Below are positions 1 through 7,292 of a stretch of 13,601 nt of DNA, in pieces. The notes beneath the pieces were generated by a model. It did no database searches. It was given only the letters and a program-made list of their open reading frames with translations, and was not told the DNA's origin. Source of the DNA: Sphingomonadaceae bacterium (lineage in GTDB: Bacteria > Pseudomonadota > Alphaproteobacteria > Sphingomonadales > Sphingomonadaceae); NCBI GenBank assembly GCA_947442095.1, contig CANEVG010000048.1, positions 1 to 13,601 of the forward strand, in the 5' to 3' direction. Numbering within the stretch: the stretch's first letter is position 1; each line of letters opens with the position of its first letter. Position numbers and translations under genes: made by a program.

Positions 1-184
1 CAGGCCGCGCTTCCCAGTGCGCAACATAGGCCGCAAGGTTCGGGAATTCGTCCAGCAGGGCGGAGCTGTGCAGCCGCCGCGGCGTGGGCATCATCATAAG
101 ATCACCCGCGCTGTACGCCCCATTATTAAGCCACTCGGCCTCGCCAAGCACACCTGCATGTTGCGCGCCAGGCCCCGGCCGTGA
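1..184 (-). pseudogene. Glutathione S-transferase C-terminal remnant (runs off left edge)
   Basis: Read on the minus strand, this stretch gives a helical GST C-terminal signature: AEWLNNGAYSAGDLMMM, then RRLHSS, then LLDEFPNLAAYVAHWEARP. These match the 'WLdG.fSAGDLMM...RRL...LLDEyPnLaaYvaRgEARPA' pattern of alphaproteobacterial GSTs. The frame is closed on its 5' side by a TGA at 185-187. Upstream of that stop I see no thioredoxin-like N-terminal GST domain in any minus frame, so the gene appears truncated or frame-shifted. The R-to-H-W change in the 'YVARGEARP' motif also suggests relaxed selection. An intact gene would detoxify electrophiles with glutathione in the cytoplasm. The rest lies outside the window, so its 3' state is unknown. 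Confidence 0.55.
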
Positions 185-187
185 TCA

Positions 188-422
188 GGTAACTGCACAA
201 GAAACAGTGAGGTTCAGGGTCATCGGCACGTCTCCGCAAGCCCGAAGGCTGCGATAGGCCTAAAGCGCCGAACATGTCCTCCCAACCGGCCTGCTGCACA
301 CCGCCTACGTAGTCCTGCGTAAACCTTCCACACCTGGTTTCAACGCTGCACGCTTAAGTCGGTGGCGGGGCTTCCGTACTGACTTTCGGGACATAAACGG
401 TCTACCCGCCTCGGCCCATAGT
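188..422. other. Gene-poor stretch upstream of flagellin
   Basis: About 235 bp between the GST remnant and the flagellin ribosome binding site. No reading frame here has a recognisable product. It presumably contains the flagellin promoter, but I could not find a convincing sigma-54 (GG-N10-GC type) or sigma-28 promoter at a sensible distance from the start codon. Confidence 0.4.
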
Positions 423-427
423 GGAGA
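423..427 (+). promoter_or_regulatory. Ribosome binding site deciding the flagellin start
   Basis: GGAGA lies 9 bases before the ATG at 437 and directly abuts the in-frame ATG at 428. Spacing therefore selects 437 as the start. That start also gives the canonical flagellin N-terminus MAVINTNISA. Confidence 0.6.
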
Positions 428-436
428 ATGGGAATC

Positions 437-1318
437 ATGGCTGTCATCAATACGAATATCAGCGCGATACGCGCGTCCAACGCCTCGACTTCTGCGTCCA
501 AGATGGCCGGTGTCGCCATGGAGCGGCTTTCGACCGGCCGGCGCATCAACGGCGCCAAGGACGATGCCGCAGGCCTCGCCATCACCACCACCATGACCAG
601 CCAGATCAAGGGCATGGGTCAGGGTATCCGCAACGCTAACGATGGCATCAGCTTCGCGCAGACCGCCGACGGCGCGCTTAACGAAGTGACCGCGATGCTG
701 CAGCGCATCCGTGAACTGGCGGTGCAGGCCAAGTCGTCCACCTACACCAACACCGATCGCACCTCGATGCAGTCCGAAGTCGCCAACCTCACCTCGCAAG
801 TCAGCGAAGTGCTGGAAAAGTCCACGTTCAACGGCACCAAGCTGTTCACCGTGTTGGGCGCTGCGCCGGCGCTCGATGGTTCGAACGACACGACTTTCTC
901 GATCCAGATCGGAAGCAACACTACCGATACGGTCGAGATGCGCAGCAAGGCCATCGACGGCACCAAGCTATTTGGCGGCACGAACACGACCTACAATCCG
1001 GCGACTACGCCGCAGGCGATTGATGTCAGCACCGCGGCGCTGGCGGGCACCACGATGGACAACATTGATGCCTCGCTCACTGCAGTAAATGCGGCGCGCG
1101 CCGAATTCGGTTCGGGTCAGAACCGGCTGGAATCGGTGATCAACAACCTCACCGACAACGTCACAAACCTCTCGGACGCACGCAGCCGCATTCTCGATAC
1201 CGATTATTCGGCGGAAACGACTGCGATGGCCAAGGCCCAGATCCTGAGCCAGGCTTCGACCGCGATGATCGCACAGGCCAACCAGGTCCAGCAGAACGTT
1301 CTCTCGCTGCTGAAGTAA
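437..1318 (+). CDS. fliC: Flagellin
   Basis: Encodes a 293-residue flagellin, the exported subunit that polymerises into the flagellar filament. The N-terminal D0/D1 region opens MAVINTNISA and carries LSTGRRINGAKDDAAGLAI at residues 31-49. The C-terminal coiled region holds ARSRILDTDYSAETTAMAKAQ from about residue 248 and ends QNVLSLLK, as in alphaproteobacterial flagellins. The central variable domain is very short, as is normal for this group. No signal peptide is expected, because export is through the flagellar type III system. Start chosen at 437 for the GGAGA spacing. No fla/flg/fli neighbours are in the window, so the gene stands alone here. It is followed by a hairpin at 1327-1350. 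The family assignment is essentially certain; the symbol could equally be flaA. Confidence 0.95.
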   Translation: MAVINTNISAIRASNASTSASKMAGVAMERLSTGRRINGAKDDAAGLAITTTMTSQIKGMGQGIRNANDGISFAQTADGALNEVTAMLQRIRELAVQAKSSTYTNTDRTSMQSEVANLTSQVSEVLEKSTFNGTKLFTVLGAAPALDGSNDTTFSIQIGSNTTDTVEMRSKAIDGTKLFGGTNTTYNPATTPQAIDVSTAALAGTTMDNIDASLTAVNAARAEFGSGQNRLESVINNLTDNVTNLSDARSRILDTDYSAETTAMAKAQILSQASTAMIAQANQVQQNVLSLLK

Positions 1319-1326
1319 TCTTCTTT

Positions 1327-1350
1327 CCCCTCCCGCTCTTGCAGGAGGGG
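1327..1350. terminator. Hairpin between convergent flagellin and PH-domain genes
   Basis: CCCCTCC (1327-1333) pairs perfectly with GGAGGGG (1344-1350) across a 10-base loop, 9 bases after the flagellin stop. There is no T-run on either strand, so as a rho-independent terminator it is imperfect. Its position between two converging genes supports a bidirectional stop or a 3'-end stabiliser. Confidence 0.5.
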
Positions 1351-1363
1351 CAAGACATGTGGC

Positions 1364-1948
1364 TCAGCGCGCCGTTTGCTGCTCCACCAGCAAGCCCTCT
1401 AGCCGGGTGACATCGGGCACGCCAAGCACTTCGAAGCGCTCGGTCACCTTGTCGCCGTCGCTATCGCGGCTGGTGCCGGTCTGAATGCGCAGTGTGCCAT
1501 AGCCGTCGGCATCAGCGCTGACCTCGATCGGCCCCATCTGGTTGTACAGCACGCTGGCGCTGTCGCGCTTCCTACCGGCGGAAACGCGCAATATGCGGCG
1601 GTCGGTTAGGCCATAGATCGTCTGCGCCGCCTTGCGCCGCACGCCGAATGGCATCCACAGTAGGCCAAAGCCCACCGCTATGAACGGCAGGCCAAACAGC
1701 GGGAAAACGATCCCGAAGCTCCACTTGATCTCGCTTGGCGTATTCGTGCTCGCGAACCATGGCATGAAGGACATGGCTTCCCAGAACAGCGCGAAAGCCG
1801 TCCACGGAATCGCAAAGATCCAGATCGCAAAGGCCGCGCGCAGCTTTGGCGGCGAAGGCCTGGCGCTCCAGATCAGGCGCTCGCCGGGCAACAACTCGCG
1901 GCGCAAGATCGAATCGAGTTCAGGCGAAGGTGCGGGCGGCGACGGCAT
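1364..1948 (-). CDS. Two-TM bacterial PH-domain membrane protein
   Basis: A 194-residue protein. A short cytoplasmic N-terminus carries the family-typical LLPGERLIWSARPSP (residues 19-33). Two hydrophobic segments follow at about 38-62 and 77-100, then a soluble C-terminal domain with YGLTDRRILRV (112-122). That TD-R-I arrangement opens the bacterial Pleckstrin-homology-like fold (bPH/YdbT-like). The protein is likely an inner-membrane protein with its PH-like domain in the cytoplasm; its molecular role is unknown. It lies 38 bp downstream of the nitroreductase on the same strand, so the two may be co-transcribed. Family known, function not known. Confidence 0.75.
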   Translation of the reverse strand: MPSPPAPSPELDSILRRELLPGERLIWSARPSPPKLRAAFAIWIFAIPWTAFALFWEAMSFMPWFASTNTPSEIKWSFGIVFPLFGLPFIAVGFGLLWMPFGVRRKAAQTIYGLTDRRILRVSAGRKRDSASVLYNQMGPIEVSADADGYGTLRIQTGTSRDSDGDKVTERFEVLGVPDVTRLEGLLVEQQTAR

Positions 1949-1986
1949 CTCGCGTCTGTCAATGCCGCAGCCCGGTTACGCAGGCG

Positions 1987-2667
1987 TTACTGCCCTGCAA
2001 ACCCCACGAATGTTGCTGCTTCGGCCAACGATTTGCGCTCCGAGACAACGGCATTTGCCGGGAAGCTATCGTCGGGCCAGCCCAGTGCGATGCTCTTCAT
2101 AATCACCTGATCTTCCGGGATCCCGGCATGCTCGCGCACCACGGGCGATTGCATAATCCCCTGGCTGTTGATCACCGCGCCCAGCCCGCGCGACCACGCT
2201 GCGTTGACCAGCGCATTGGTCACGCCGCCGCAATCGAACGGCGTGTCGTCGCTGCCATCGAGCACTTTATCATACGTCACGATCACGCAGACCGGTGCAT
2301 CGAACTGGCGAAAGCCGCGCAGCACCCAGTCCTGCCGCTGTTCGGCATTGTCGCGCGCGATGCCCATGGCGGAGAAGAGCTGCTTGGCCACGCCGATCTG
2401 CCGCTCGCGGTGCACGCCGCCAAACGGCTCACCCCTGCGGAATTCGCGCGAATCCGGCACACCCGCCAATATGCGCTCCGTGTTGCCCTGCCGGATGCGG
2501 GCCAGCGGTTCGCCGGTGATCACATAGAAGTTCCACGGCTGCGTGTTCATCGAGGTCGGCGCGCGCATCGCCAAAGTCAGCACCTCCTCGATCAGCGCCT
2601 GCGGCACCGGATCGGGCTTGTACCCGCGAATGCTCCGCCGTCCGAGCATGACGTCATCGAATTGCAT
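1987..2667 (-). CDS. Nitroreductase family FMN oxidoreductase
   Basis: A 226-residue cytoplasmic flavoprotein of the nitroreductase (NfsB/PnbA-like) fold. These enzymes are homodimers that bind FMN and use NAD(P)H to reduce nitroaromatics, quinones or related acceptors. Visible hallmarks are the phosphate-binding RRSIRGYKPDPV (10-21), the active-site APTSMNTQPWNFYVIT segment (36-51), NSQGIMQSP near 167-175 and the C-terminal ALGWPDDSFPAN motif followed by VVSERKSL. The start is supported by GAGGAG five bases before the ATG. It is divergent from lysK, with 103 bp between the two starts, so the promoters are back to back. The true substrate cannot be read from the sequence. Length and motifs are intact. 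Confidence 0.88.
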   Translation of the reverse strand: MQFDDVMLGRRSIRGYKPDPVPQALIEEVLTLAMRAPTSMNTQPWNFYVITGEPLARIRQGNTERILAGVPDSREFRRGEPFGGVHRERQIGVAKQLFSAMGIARDNAEQRQDWVLRGFRQFDAPVCVIVTYDKVLDGSDDTPFDCGGVTNALVNAAWSRGLGAVINSQGIMQSPVVREHAGIPEDQVIMKSIALGWPDDSFPANAVVSERKSLAEAATFVGFAGQ

Positions 2668-2702
2668 GGTGTCTCCTCAAATCCGCTTTGCTCTGCGGTA
2701 GC

Positions 2703-2752
2703 GATGCCCCGTATGGGCGCACAAGCTTTTCCTTGCGCTACGGGGGGGCATC
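2703..2752 (+). promoter_or_regulatory. Bulged stem-loop in the lysK leader
   Basis: GATGCCCC (2703-2710) pairs with GGGGCATC (2745-2752). The stem continues with GTA/TAC (2711-2713 with 2739-2741, GGG bulge) and GCGC/GCGC (2717-2720 with 2735-2738). This gives about 15 base pairs with two 3-nt bulges around a 14-nt loop. The 3' arm ends 5 bases before the lysK AAGGA, so if transcribed it could affect translation initiation. No matching antiterminator or T-run was seen, and the function is inferred only. Confidence 0.35.
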
Positions 2753-2770
2753 CGCAAAAGGAATCCCGCT

Positions 2771-4414
2771 ATGGAAAACCTTGAAACCGCTGCCCCGCAA
2801 GAGATCTTCACCGCCGCCCAGACTTCAAAGGCCTGGCCGTTCGAAGAGGCGCGTAAGCTGGTCAAACGGTTCCCTGGCGGCAAGCGCGACGCCGTGGGCG
2901 AACTCGTGCCAGTGCTGTTCGAAACCGGCTACGGCCCCTCGGGCCTGCCGCATATCGGCACATTCCAGGAAGTGCTGCGCACCACGTTCGTGCGCCGCGC
3001 TTATGAGACGCTGACGGGCGGCCATCCCACGCGCCTGATCGCCTTTTCGGACGACATGGACGGCCTGCGCAAGGTGCCGGACAACGTGCCCAACAAGCAG
3101 GTTCTGTCCGAAAAGCTCGGCCACCCGCTGACACGCATCCCCGATCCCTTCGGAAAGTTTGAAAGCTTCGCGCACCACAACAACGCGATGCTGCGGGAAT
3201 TCCTAGACCGGTTCGGCTTCGAGTACGAATTCGTCTCGGCCAGCGATCGCTACAATTCCGGCCAGTTCGACGATGCGCTCAAGAACGTGTTGCGCCGGTT
3301 CGATGCGATCATGGAGATCATGCTCCCCACGCTGCGCGAGGAACGCCGCCGCACTTATTCGCCGGTCCTGCCGATCAGCGAGAAGACCGGCGAAGTGCTT
3401 CAGGTTCCGGTCCAGGTGGTCGATGCCGAATCTGGGCTTGTGCGCTTCGAGGACCAGGGCGAGGTGGTCGTCCAGTCAGTCCTAGGCGGCAAGTCCAAGC
3501 TGCAGTGGAAGGTCGATTGGGCGATGCGCTGGACCGCGCTCGGCGTCGATTACGAAATGTGCGGCAAGGACCTCACCGACAGCGTCACCCAATCGGCGCG
3601 CATCACCCAGGTGCTCGGTGGCAAGCGTCCCGAAGGCCTGATCTACGAGCTGTTCCTCGATGAGAACGGCGAGAAGATCTCCAAGTCCAAGGGCAACGGG
3701 CTCACCATCGAGCAGTGGCTGGAATATGGCAGCGAGGAAAGCCTCGGCTTCTATCTCTACCGCGAGCCAAAGAGCGCCAAGTCGCTGCACGGCGGGGTGA
3801 TCCCGCGCGCGGTCGACGAATACTGGCAGTTCCGCGAAAGGCTCGTCAGTCAGCCGGTCGAGCAGCAACTCGGCAACCCGGTGTGGCACTTGCTGCGCAC
3901 CAATGGCTATCACGGCGGGGCGGGGGAGACCTTGCCGGTCACCTATGGCCTGTTGCTCAATCTCGTCGGCGTGCTCGGCGCGAAGGCCACGCGCGAACAG
4001 GTGTGGTCCTATCTCGGCAATTATGTCGCCAACGCCGATCCTGCAGCGCATCCCGCGCTCGATACGCTGGTCACTTGCGCGCTCGCCTTCAACCGCGATT
4101 TCGTTGCCCCGACGCTCCAGCGCCGCAAACCCGAACCCAATGAGGCCGCTGCGCTCGCCGCGCTCGACGCCGAACTCGCCGCGACGGACGAGACCGCGAG
4201 CGCCGAAGACCTTCAGACCCTCGTCTACGAAATCGGCAAGGACCCGCACTACGGGATCGGCGCGCTGCGCGACTGGTTCAAGGCGCTTTACGAAACGCTG
4301 CTCGGCTCGGCGCAAGGCCCGCGCATGGGCAGCTTCATCGCGCTCTACGGCGTGGCCAACACCCGCCGCCTGATTGCCGAAGCGCTGGAAGGTGTGGAAC
4401 TGCCTTCGGAGTGA
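2771..4414 (+). CDS. lysK: Lysyl-tRNA synthetase, class I
   Basis: A 547-residue class I lysyl-tRNA synthetase, which charges tRNA-Lys with lysine using ATP in the cytoplasm. The class I signatures are intact: HIGT in GYGPSGLPHIGTFQE (HIGT at 61-64) and KISKSKGNG (from residue 302), the KMSKS loop. The middle of the protein carries the family's DDMDGLRKVPDNVP segment, and the C-terminal helical region forms the anticodon-binding cage. The length is normal for alphaproteobacterial class I LysRS, which replaces the unrelated class II enzyme found in most bacteria. AAGGA (2758-2762) lies 8 bases before the ATG. The stop is one base from the stop of the convergent hydroxylase gene, so there is no room for a terminator. 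The symbol lysS is also used for this enzyme. Confidence 0.95.
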   Translation: MENLETAAPQEIFTAAQTSKAWPFEEARKLVKRFPGGKRDAVGELVPVLFETGYGPSGLPHIGTFQEVLRTTFVRRAYETLTGGHPTRLIAFSDDMDGLRKVPDNVPNKQVLSEKLGHPLTRIPDPFGKFESFAHHNNAMLREFLDRFGFEYEFVSASDRYNSGQFDDALKNVLRRFDAIMEIMLPTLREERRRTYSPVLPISEKTGEVLQVPVQVVDAESGLVRFEDQGEVVVQSVLGGKSKLQWKVDWAMRWTALGVDYEMCGKDLTDSVTQSARITQVLGGKRPEGLIYELFLDENGEKISKSKGNGLTIEQWLEYGSEESLGFYLYREPKSAKSLHGGVIPRAVDEYWQFRERLVSQPVEQQLGNPVWHLLRTNGYHGGAGETLPVTYGLLLNLVGVLGAKATREQVWSYLGNYVANADPAAHPALDTLVTCALAFNRDFVAPTLQRRKPEPNEAAALAALDAELAATDETASAEDLQTLVYEIGKDPHYGIGALRDWFKALYETLLGSAQGPRMGSFIALYGVANTRRLIAEALEGVELPSE

Positions 4415-4415
4415 C

Positions 4416-5093
4416 TCAACACCAAGGCCGAACGCGGTACCACTTGGTGACGACGTATTTCAGCCCGCGCTCCACGGGCATTCCGGCGTGCAGGCTCAGC
4501 GGGTTGGGCTTTCCGTCGCGCCCCATGTTGTTCCACACCAGGAGCGCACCGGGCTGCGGGGGGACCGAGATCGGCGCGCGCGGGAACTCTGTCGCGCCGC
4601 CGGCCTGGACCGCGCTGAGATAGCCCATCGCGGTCCAGGTGCGCTGGCCGCCGCGCGCCTGCTCGGTCTTCCAGTAGTCTGCCGAGGTGTTGAAGAAATC
4701 GAAATGCGCGCGAAATTCCTGCCCCGGGGCATAGCGCTGGCCCTGGATTACTTCGCCGTGGCGGGCGTCGATCCCCATCAGATCATCGATCCGCCGCTCA
4801 AGCATGCGAATGAACGGGTCTGAGGGGTCGACATCCCCGCTGTAGCTGGTGCGGCCTTTATCGGTGTTGTTGTGATAAGTCGGCGAAGGGCGCGCCGCGG
4901 CATCGACTATGGCAATCAGCCGCGCGCATTCATCGGCCGAGAAGAAATCGGCTACACCGTAGATCTCGAGCGTATCCACCGGGAGGCGATAGGCCGACGG
5001 GTCTGCATCGAGCCGCGCGCGCACGCGCTCGCCAGCTTGCGCGAGCGCGGCGGTATCGGGATCGGCCCGGGATGAACGGCGAAGCAGCGGCAT
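4416..5093 (-). CDS. 2OG-Fe(II) oxygenase, prolyl 4-hydroxylase-like
   Basis: A 225-residue member of the P4Hc branch of 2-oxoglutarate/Fe(II) dioxygenases. The facial triad is complete: H130 and D132 in EFRAHFDFF, and H202 in LSLHAGMPV. The 2OG-anchoring K212 lies exactly ten residues after H202, in GLKYVVTKWYR, as in animal prolyl 4-hydroxylases. TYHNNTDKGRTSYS (72-85) matches the substrate-side R-S/T-S-x loop of the family. No signal peptide or membrane segment, so it is cytoplasmic, probably hydroxylating a protein or a small molecule; the substrate is unknown. The single-domain form is typical of bacterial free-standing P4Hs. It is convergent with lysK (1-nt gap). The ribosome binding site is weak (AGG about 11 bases upstream), so the start is less certain than the family. 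Confidence 0.88.
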   Translation of the reverse strand: MPLLRRSSRADPDTAALAQAGERVRARLDADPSAYRLPVDTLEIYGVADFFSADECARLIAIVDAAARPSPTYHNNTDKGRTSYSGDVDPSDPFIRMLERRIDDLMGIDARHGEVIQGQRYAPGQEFRAHFDFFNTSADYWKTEQARGGQRTWTAMGYLSAVQAGGATEFPRAPISVPPQPGALLVWNNMGRDGKPNPLSLHAGMPVERGLKYVVTKWYRVRPWC

Positions 5094-5188
5094 GGTCTTG
5101 CCTGCGGATCATGGACTAACCAAGCGCCGGTGCCAAGGTCACCCTTCCATTAAGGCTTTGCTCGGCAAAAGCCGCGCTAGCAACAACT

Positions 5189-5216
5189 TTGACTGCGAAG
5201 GGAAGGGCTGTATTGT
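5189..5216 (+). promoter_or_regulatory. Candidate sigma-70-type promoter upstream of the winged-helix gene
   Basis: TTGACT (5189-5194, 5/6 to TTGACA) and TATTGT (5211-5216, 4/6 to TATAAT) are separated by 16 bases in an unusually AT-rich part of the window. It would give a leader of about 200 nt before the TTG start at 5433. TATTAT at 5264-5269 is a possible alternative -10 without a good -35. Inferred only. Confidence 0.35.
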
Positions 5217-5227
5217 GACCGATCTGG

Positions 5228-5262
5228 ACTATATTCATCGCCAGTAGGGTTAGCAATATAGT
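5228..5262. promoter_or_regulatory. Perfect 8-bp inverted repeat, possible operator
   Basis: ACTATATT (5228-5235) and AATATAGT (5255-5262) are perfect inverted copies with a 19-bp spacer, just after the candidate promoter. The centre-to-centre distance of the arms is 27 bp. MarR-type regulators often bind dyads near their own promoters, so autoregulation is plausible but unproven. Confidence 0.4.
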
Positions 5263-5274
5263 TTATTATGGTTA

Positions 5275-5294
5275 GAGATACCCTTGGCTATCTC
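5275..5294. promoter_or_regulatory. Second dyad GAGATA-N8-TATCTC
   Basis: GAGATA (5275-5280) and TATCTC (5289-5294) are perfect inverted 6-bp arms with an 8-bp spacer, the size of a typical dimeric regulator site. GGTTAG also occurs twice nearby (5248 and 5270), 22 bp apart, about two helical turns. Confidence 0.35.
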
Positions 5295-5419
5295 AGTGGT
5301 AACCATTTCACGCCTTTGGGCCGCGTAACGACAAGACTGTGCAAGTATAGTCAGAGCCAATTTTCCGGCAGCCTTGCGGCGGGGCGCAGGAAGGGGGCAA
5401 CGCGGTTTCTTGGGAACGC

Positions 5420-5425
5420 AAGGAG
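5420..5425 (+). promoter_or_regulatory. Strong ribosome binding site for a TTG start
   Basis: AAGGAG lies 7 bases before the in-frame TTG at 5433. The upstream in-frame ATG at 5268 has no purine-rich site before it. This fixes the more likely start of the winged-helix gene. Confidence 0.6.
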
Positions 5426-5432
5426 TTGGCGG

Positions 5433-5798
5433 TTGGACGGATATGTCGATTTTGATGCCCAGAACCTTAGAGTTGCCAAACAACTCTATGAAGCGCGCCG
5501 CCGCCGCGATGCTGCTGCTTCGATCAAGGGTCTCTTCGGGGAACCGGGCTGGGACATCTTGCTCGATCTGTTTATCGCGCGCAAGATTGGCATTGCTTTG
5601 CAGGTGTCAAGCGTCTGCGCGGGTGCAGGTGTGCCTTCCACCACGATCCTGCGCTGGATCGCCCGGTTGGAACGCGAAGGCCTCATTGTGCGCACCGCCG
5701 ATCAGGATGATGCGCGCCGCCGCTATGTCAGCCTCACCAGCAAAGGTCTGAAGCTCACGACTGCGTTGCTCGATGCGGTCGGACCGCTGAACGAGTGA
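5433..5798 (+). CDS. MarR-like winged-helix transcriptional regulator
   Basis: A 121-residue DNA-binding protein if started at the TTG at 5433, or 176 residues if started at the ATG at 5268. The TTG has a perfectly spaced AAGGAG, while the extra 55 residues of the long form look non-domain and basic. The core is a winged helix. WDILLDLFIARKIG (helix 1) is followed by SSVCAGAGVPSTTILRWIARLEREGLI (helix-turn-helix and recognition helix). Then comes the wing DARRRYVSLTSKGL, as in MarR proteins, where DxRR is the conserved wing tip. An N-terminal basic patch (RRRR) precedes it. It lacks the long C-terminal dimerisation helix of larger MarR members. No ligand or target can be read from the sequence. 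It converges on the Mur ligase gene, leaving 20 bp between stops. Two dyads lie upstream. Confidence 0.78.
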   Translation: MDGYVDFDAQNLRVAKQLYEARRRRDAAASIKGLFGEPGWDILLDLFIARKIGIALQVSSVCAGAGVPSTTILRWIARLEREGLIVRTADQDDARRRYVSLTSKGLKLTTALLDAVGPLNE

Positions 5799-5818
5799 GC
5801 GCTTAGGGCCAACCTTGA

Positions 5819-7249
5819 TCAGGGCAGGCTGGCAAGCAGTGCACGGGCAAACTGCGCCAGCGTATCATCGCGTGCGCCCATGATCACGATCCGGTCGCCG
5901 GGCTTCGCCAGCGCGCGCATCCGCACGCCGCAATCCTCGCGGGCGTGGATGTGCTCTGCCGCGCCGCCGTGCTGCCGGATCATGTCCGCAATCCGTTGGC
6001 TGCCAACCGAGCGGTCAACCGTGCCGCCGAAATAGACCGGGTCGCACAGCAGGGTCACATCTTCAGGGCCAAGCCGAGTGGCCAGCACTTCGGCCAGTTC
6101 TGCTCCCATTTGGCGCAGCGGGCCATAGCCATGCGGCTGGAAAAACGCGATCACGCGCCCCGGATGCGCCTTCAGTGTGGCGAGCGTGGCCGCCACTTTC
6201 TCCGGATTATGGCCGAAATCGTCGATCACGGTCACGCCCGAAGGGCTTGTGCCGACAATGTCGAACCGGCGGGCGAGGCCTGCAAACGCCCCGAGTGCCG
6301 CTGTGGCCTCGGCCAGTGCAACACCGGCGGCCAGCGCACCTGTCAAAGCCGCCAGTGCGTTCGACAGATTGTGCAGTCCGGGCACTTTCAAGCCCAAGTT
6401 GCAGGTCTCCCCGCTGCGCCGGTCAATCACGCTGGCTGCGATCGAGGTCGGCCCCTCCACAACGCTGCCTGGCACCACACCGATATCGGCACCTGGGTGG
6501 CGGACCGCGAAAGTCAGCGGTGCGGCCCTGGAGCGCCCTGCCAGCGCGGCGCTTTCCAGATCATCGAGATTGACCACTGCGATGTCCGCTGCCGCCAGAA
6601 AATCACCAAACAGCGCACGCAGTTCCTCCAGACTCTTGTGATCGAGGCTGACGTTGTTGAGCACGGCGATTGCAGGCTGATACTGCGCGATTGAGCCGTC
6701 GCTTTCATCTACTTCGGAGACAAAGGGACCATCTGCAGACCCGATCCGAGCGCTCGCAAACGGCGCATCCGGCGCTGCGAAGTTCTTCATCACTGCGCCG
6801 TTCATGATCGTAGGATCGCGCCCGCAGGCGGTCAGAATCCAGCCTAGCATTCCCGTGACTGTCGATTTGCCGCTGGTGCCGCCCACCGCGATCCCGGTCC
6901 TTGCGGCGTTGAACAAGGCGGAAAGCAGATTGGCGCGGCTCATCCGGCGGCAACCCAGTTCACGCGCGCGCACCATTTCCGGCACAGTGTCCTCCACCGC
7001 AGCCGAGGCTACGAGCACCTGATCTGCGCAGGTGATCCCGCTGCCGTCCTGCGGGTGGAGCACAAAGCCTAAGCTTTCCAACCAGGCGAACTTTTCCGGT
7101 GTGCGACCTTGGTCCCGGCTGCGGTCCGATCCCGCGACATACGCGTTATGCCCCTTGAGGATCAGCGCCAGCGGCAGCATGCCGGAGCCGCCGATGCCGC
7201 AGAAAAACCAGGTTTGGGCCGAAAGGTCCGAAGTGCCGGGGTCAGTCAT
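5819..7249 (-). CDS. Mur ligase, UDP-MurNAc:tripeptide ligase (Mpl)-like
   Basis: A 476-residue Mur ligase. The N-terminal UDP-binding Rossmann motif is FCGIGGSGM (17-24). The central ATP loop is GGTSGKST (123-130), then EVDESDGS and LNNVSLDHKS, the Mg/ATP region. Domain 3 carries PGLHNLSNALAA, DDFGHNPEKV and FFQPHGYGP. MurC normally has GTHGKTT, DDYGHHPTE and FQPHRY, so the His-to-Ser P-loop and the FGHNPEKV motif argue against a housekeeping MurC. They fit a recycling ligase, which joins L-Ala-gamma-D-Glu-mDAP to UDP-MurNAc in the cytoplasm. The divergent LD-carboxypeptidase, the enzyme making that tripeptide, supports this. The ATG at 7249 was preferred to a TTG at 7285, which would add 12 residues that match no Mur motif. 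Neither start has a strong ribosome site. Exact substrate uncertain. Confidence 0.75.
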   Translation of the reverse strand: MTDPGTSDLSAQTWFFCGIGGSGMLPLALILKGHNAYVAGSDRSRDQGRTPEKFAWLESLGFVLHPQDGSGITCADQVLVASAAVEDTVPEMVRARELGCRRMSRANLLSALFNAARTGIAVGGTSGKSTVTGMLGWILTACGRDPTIMNGAVMKNFAAPDAPFASARIGSADGPFVSEVDESDGSIAQYQPAIAVLNNVSLDHKSLEELRALFGDFLAAADIAVVNLDDLESAALAGRSRAAPLTFAVRHPGADIGVVPGSVVEGPTSIAASVIDRRSGETCNLGLKVPGLHNLSNALAALTGALAAGVALAEATAALGAFAGLARRFDIVGTSPSGVTVIDDFGHNPEKVAATLATLKAHPGRVIAFFQPHGYGPLRQMGAELAEVLATRLGPEDVTLLCDPVYFGGTVDRSVGSQRIADMIRQHGGAAEHIHAREDCGVRMRALAKPGDRIVIMGARDDTLAQFARALLASLP

Positions 7250-7292
7250 GGTTTCATCGGTATGCGCCCTTGCCTGCCAGCGCAACCGGGTT

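Noticed and set aside
394..421. Sigma-28-like promoter: TAAA, 16 bases, then GCCCATAG
   Set aside because: The spacing is one base off, and the predicted transcript start would fall on the flagellin ribosome binding site, leaving no usable leader.
3482..4315. 277-codon open frame opposite lysK
   Set aside because: An antisense shadow caused by high GC and codon bias; lysK itself is unmistakable and the shadow has no recognisable motifs.
5268..5432. Longer start (ATG 5268) for the winged-helix gene
   Set aside because: No ribosome binding site before it, and the 55 extra residues overlap the dyad region and match no part of the domain; TTG 5433 has an ideal site.
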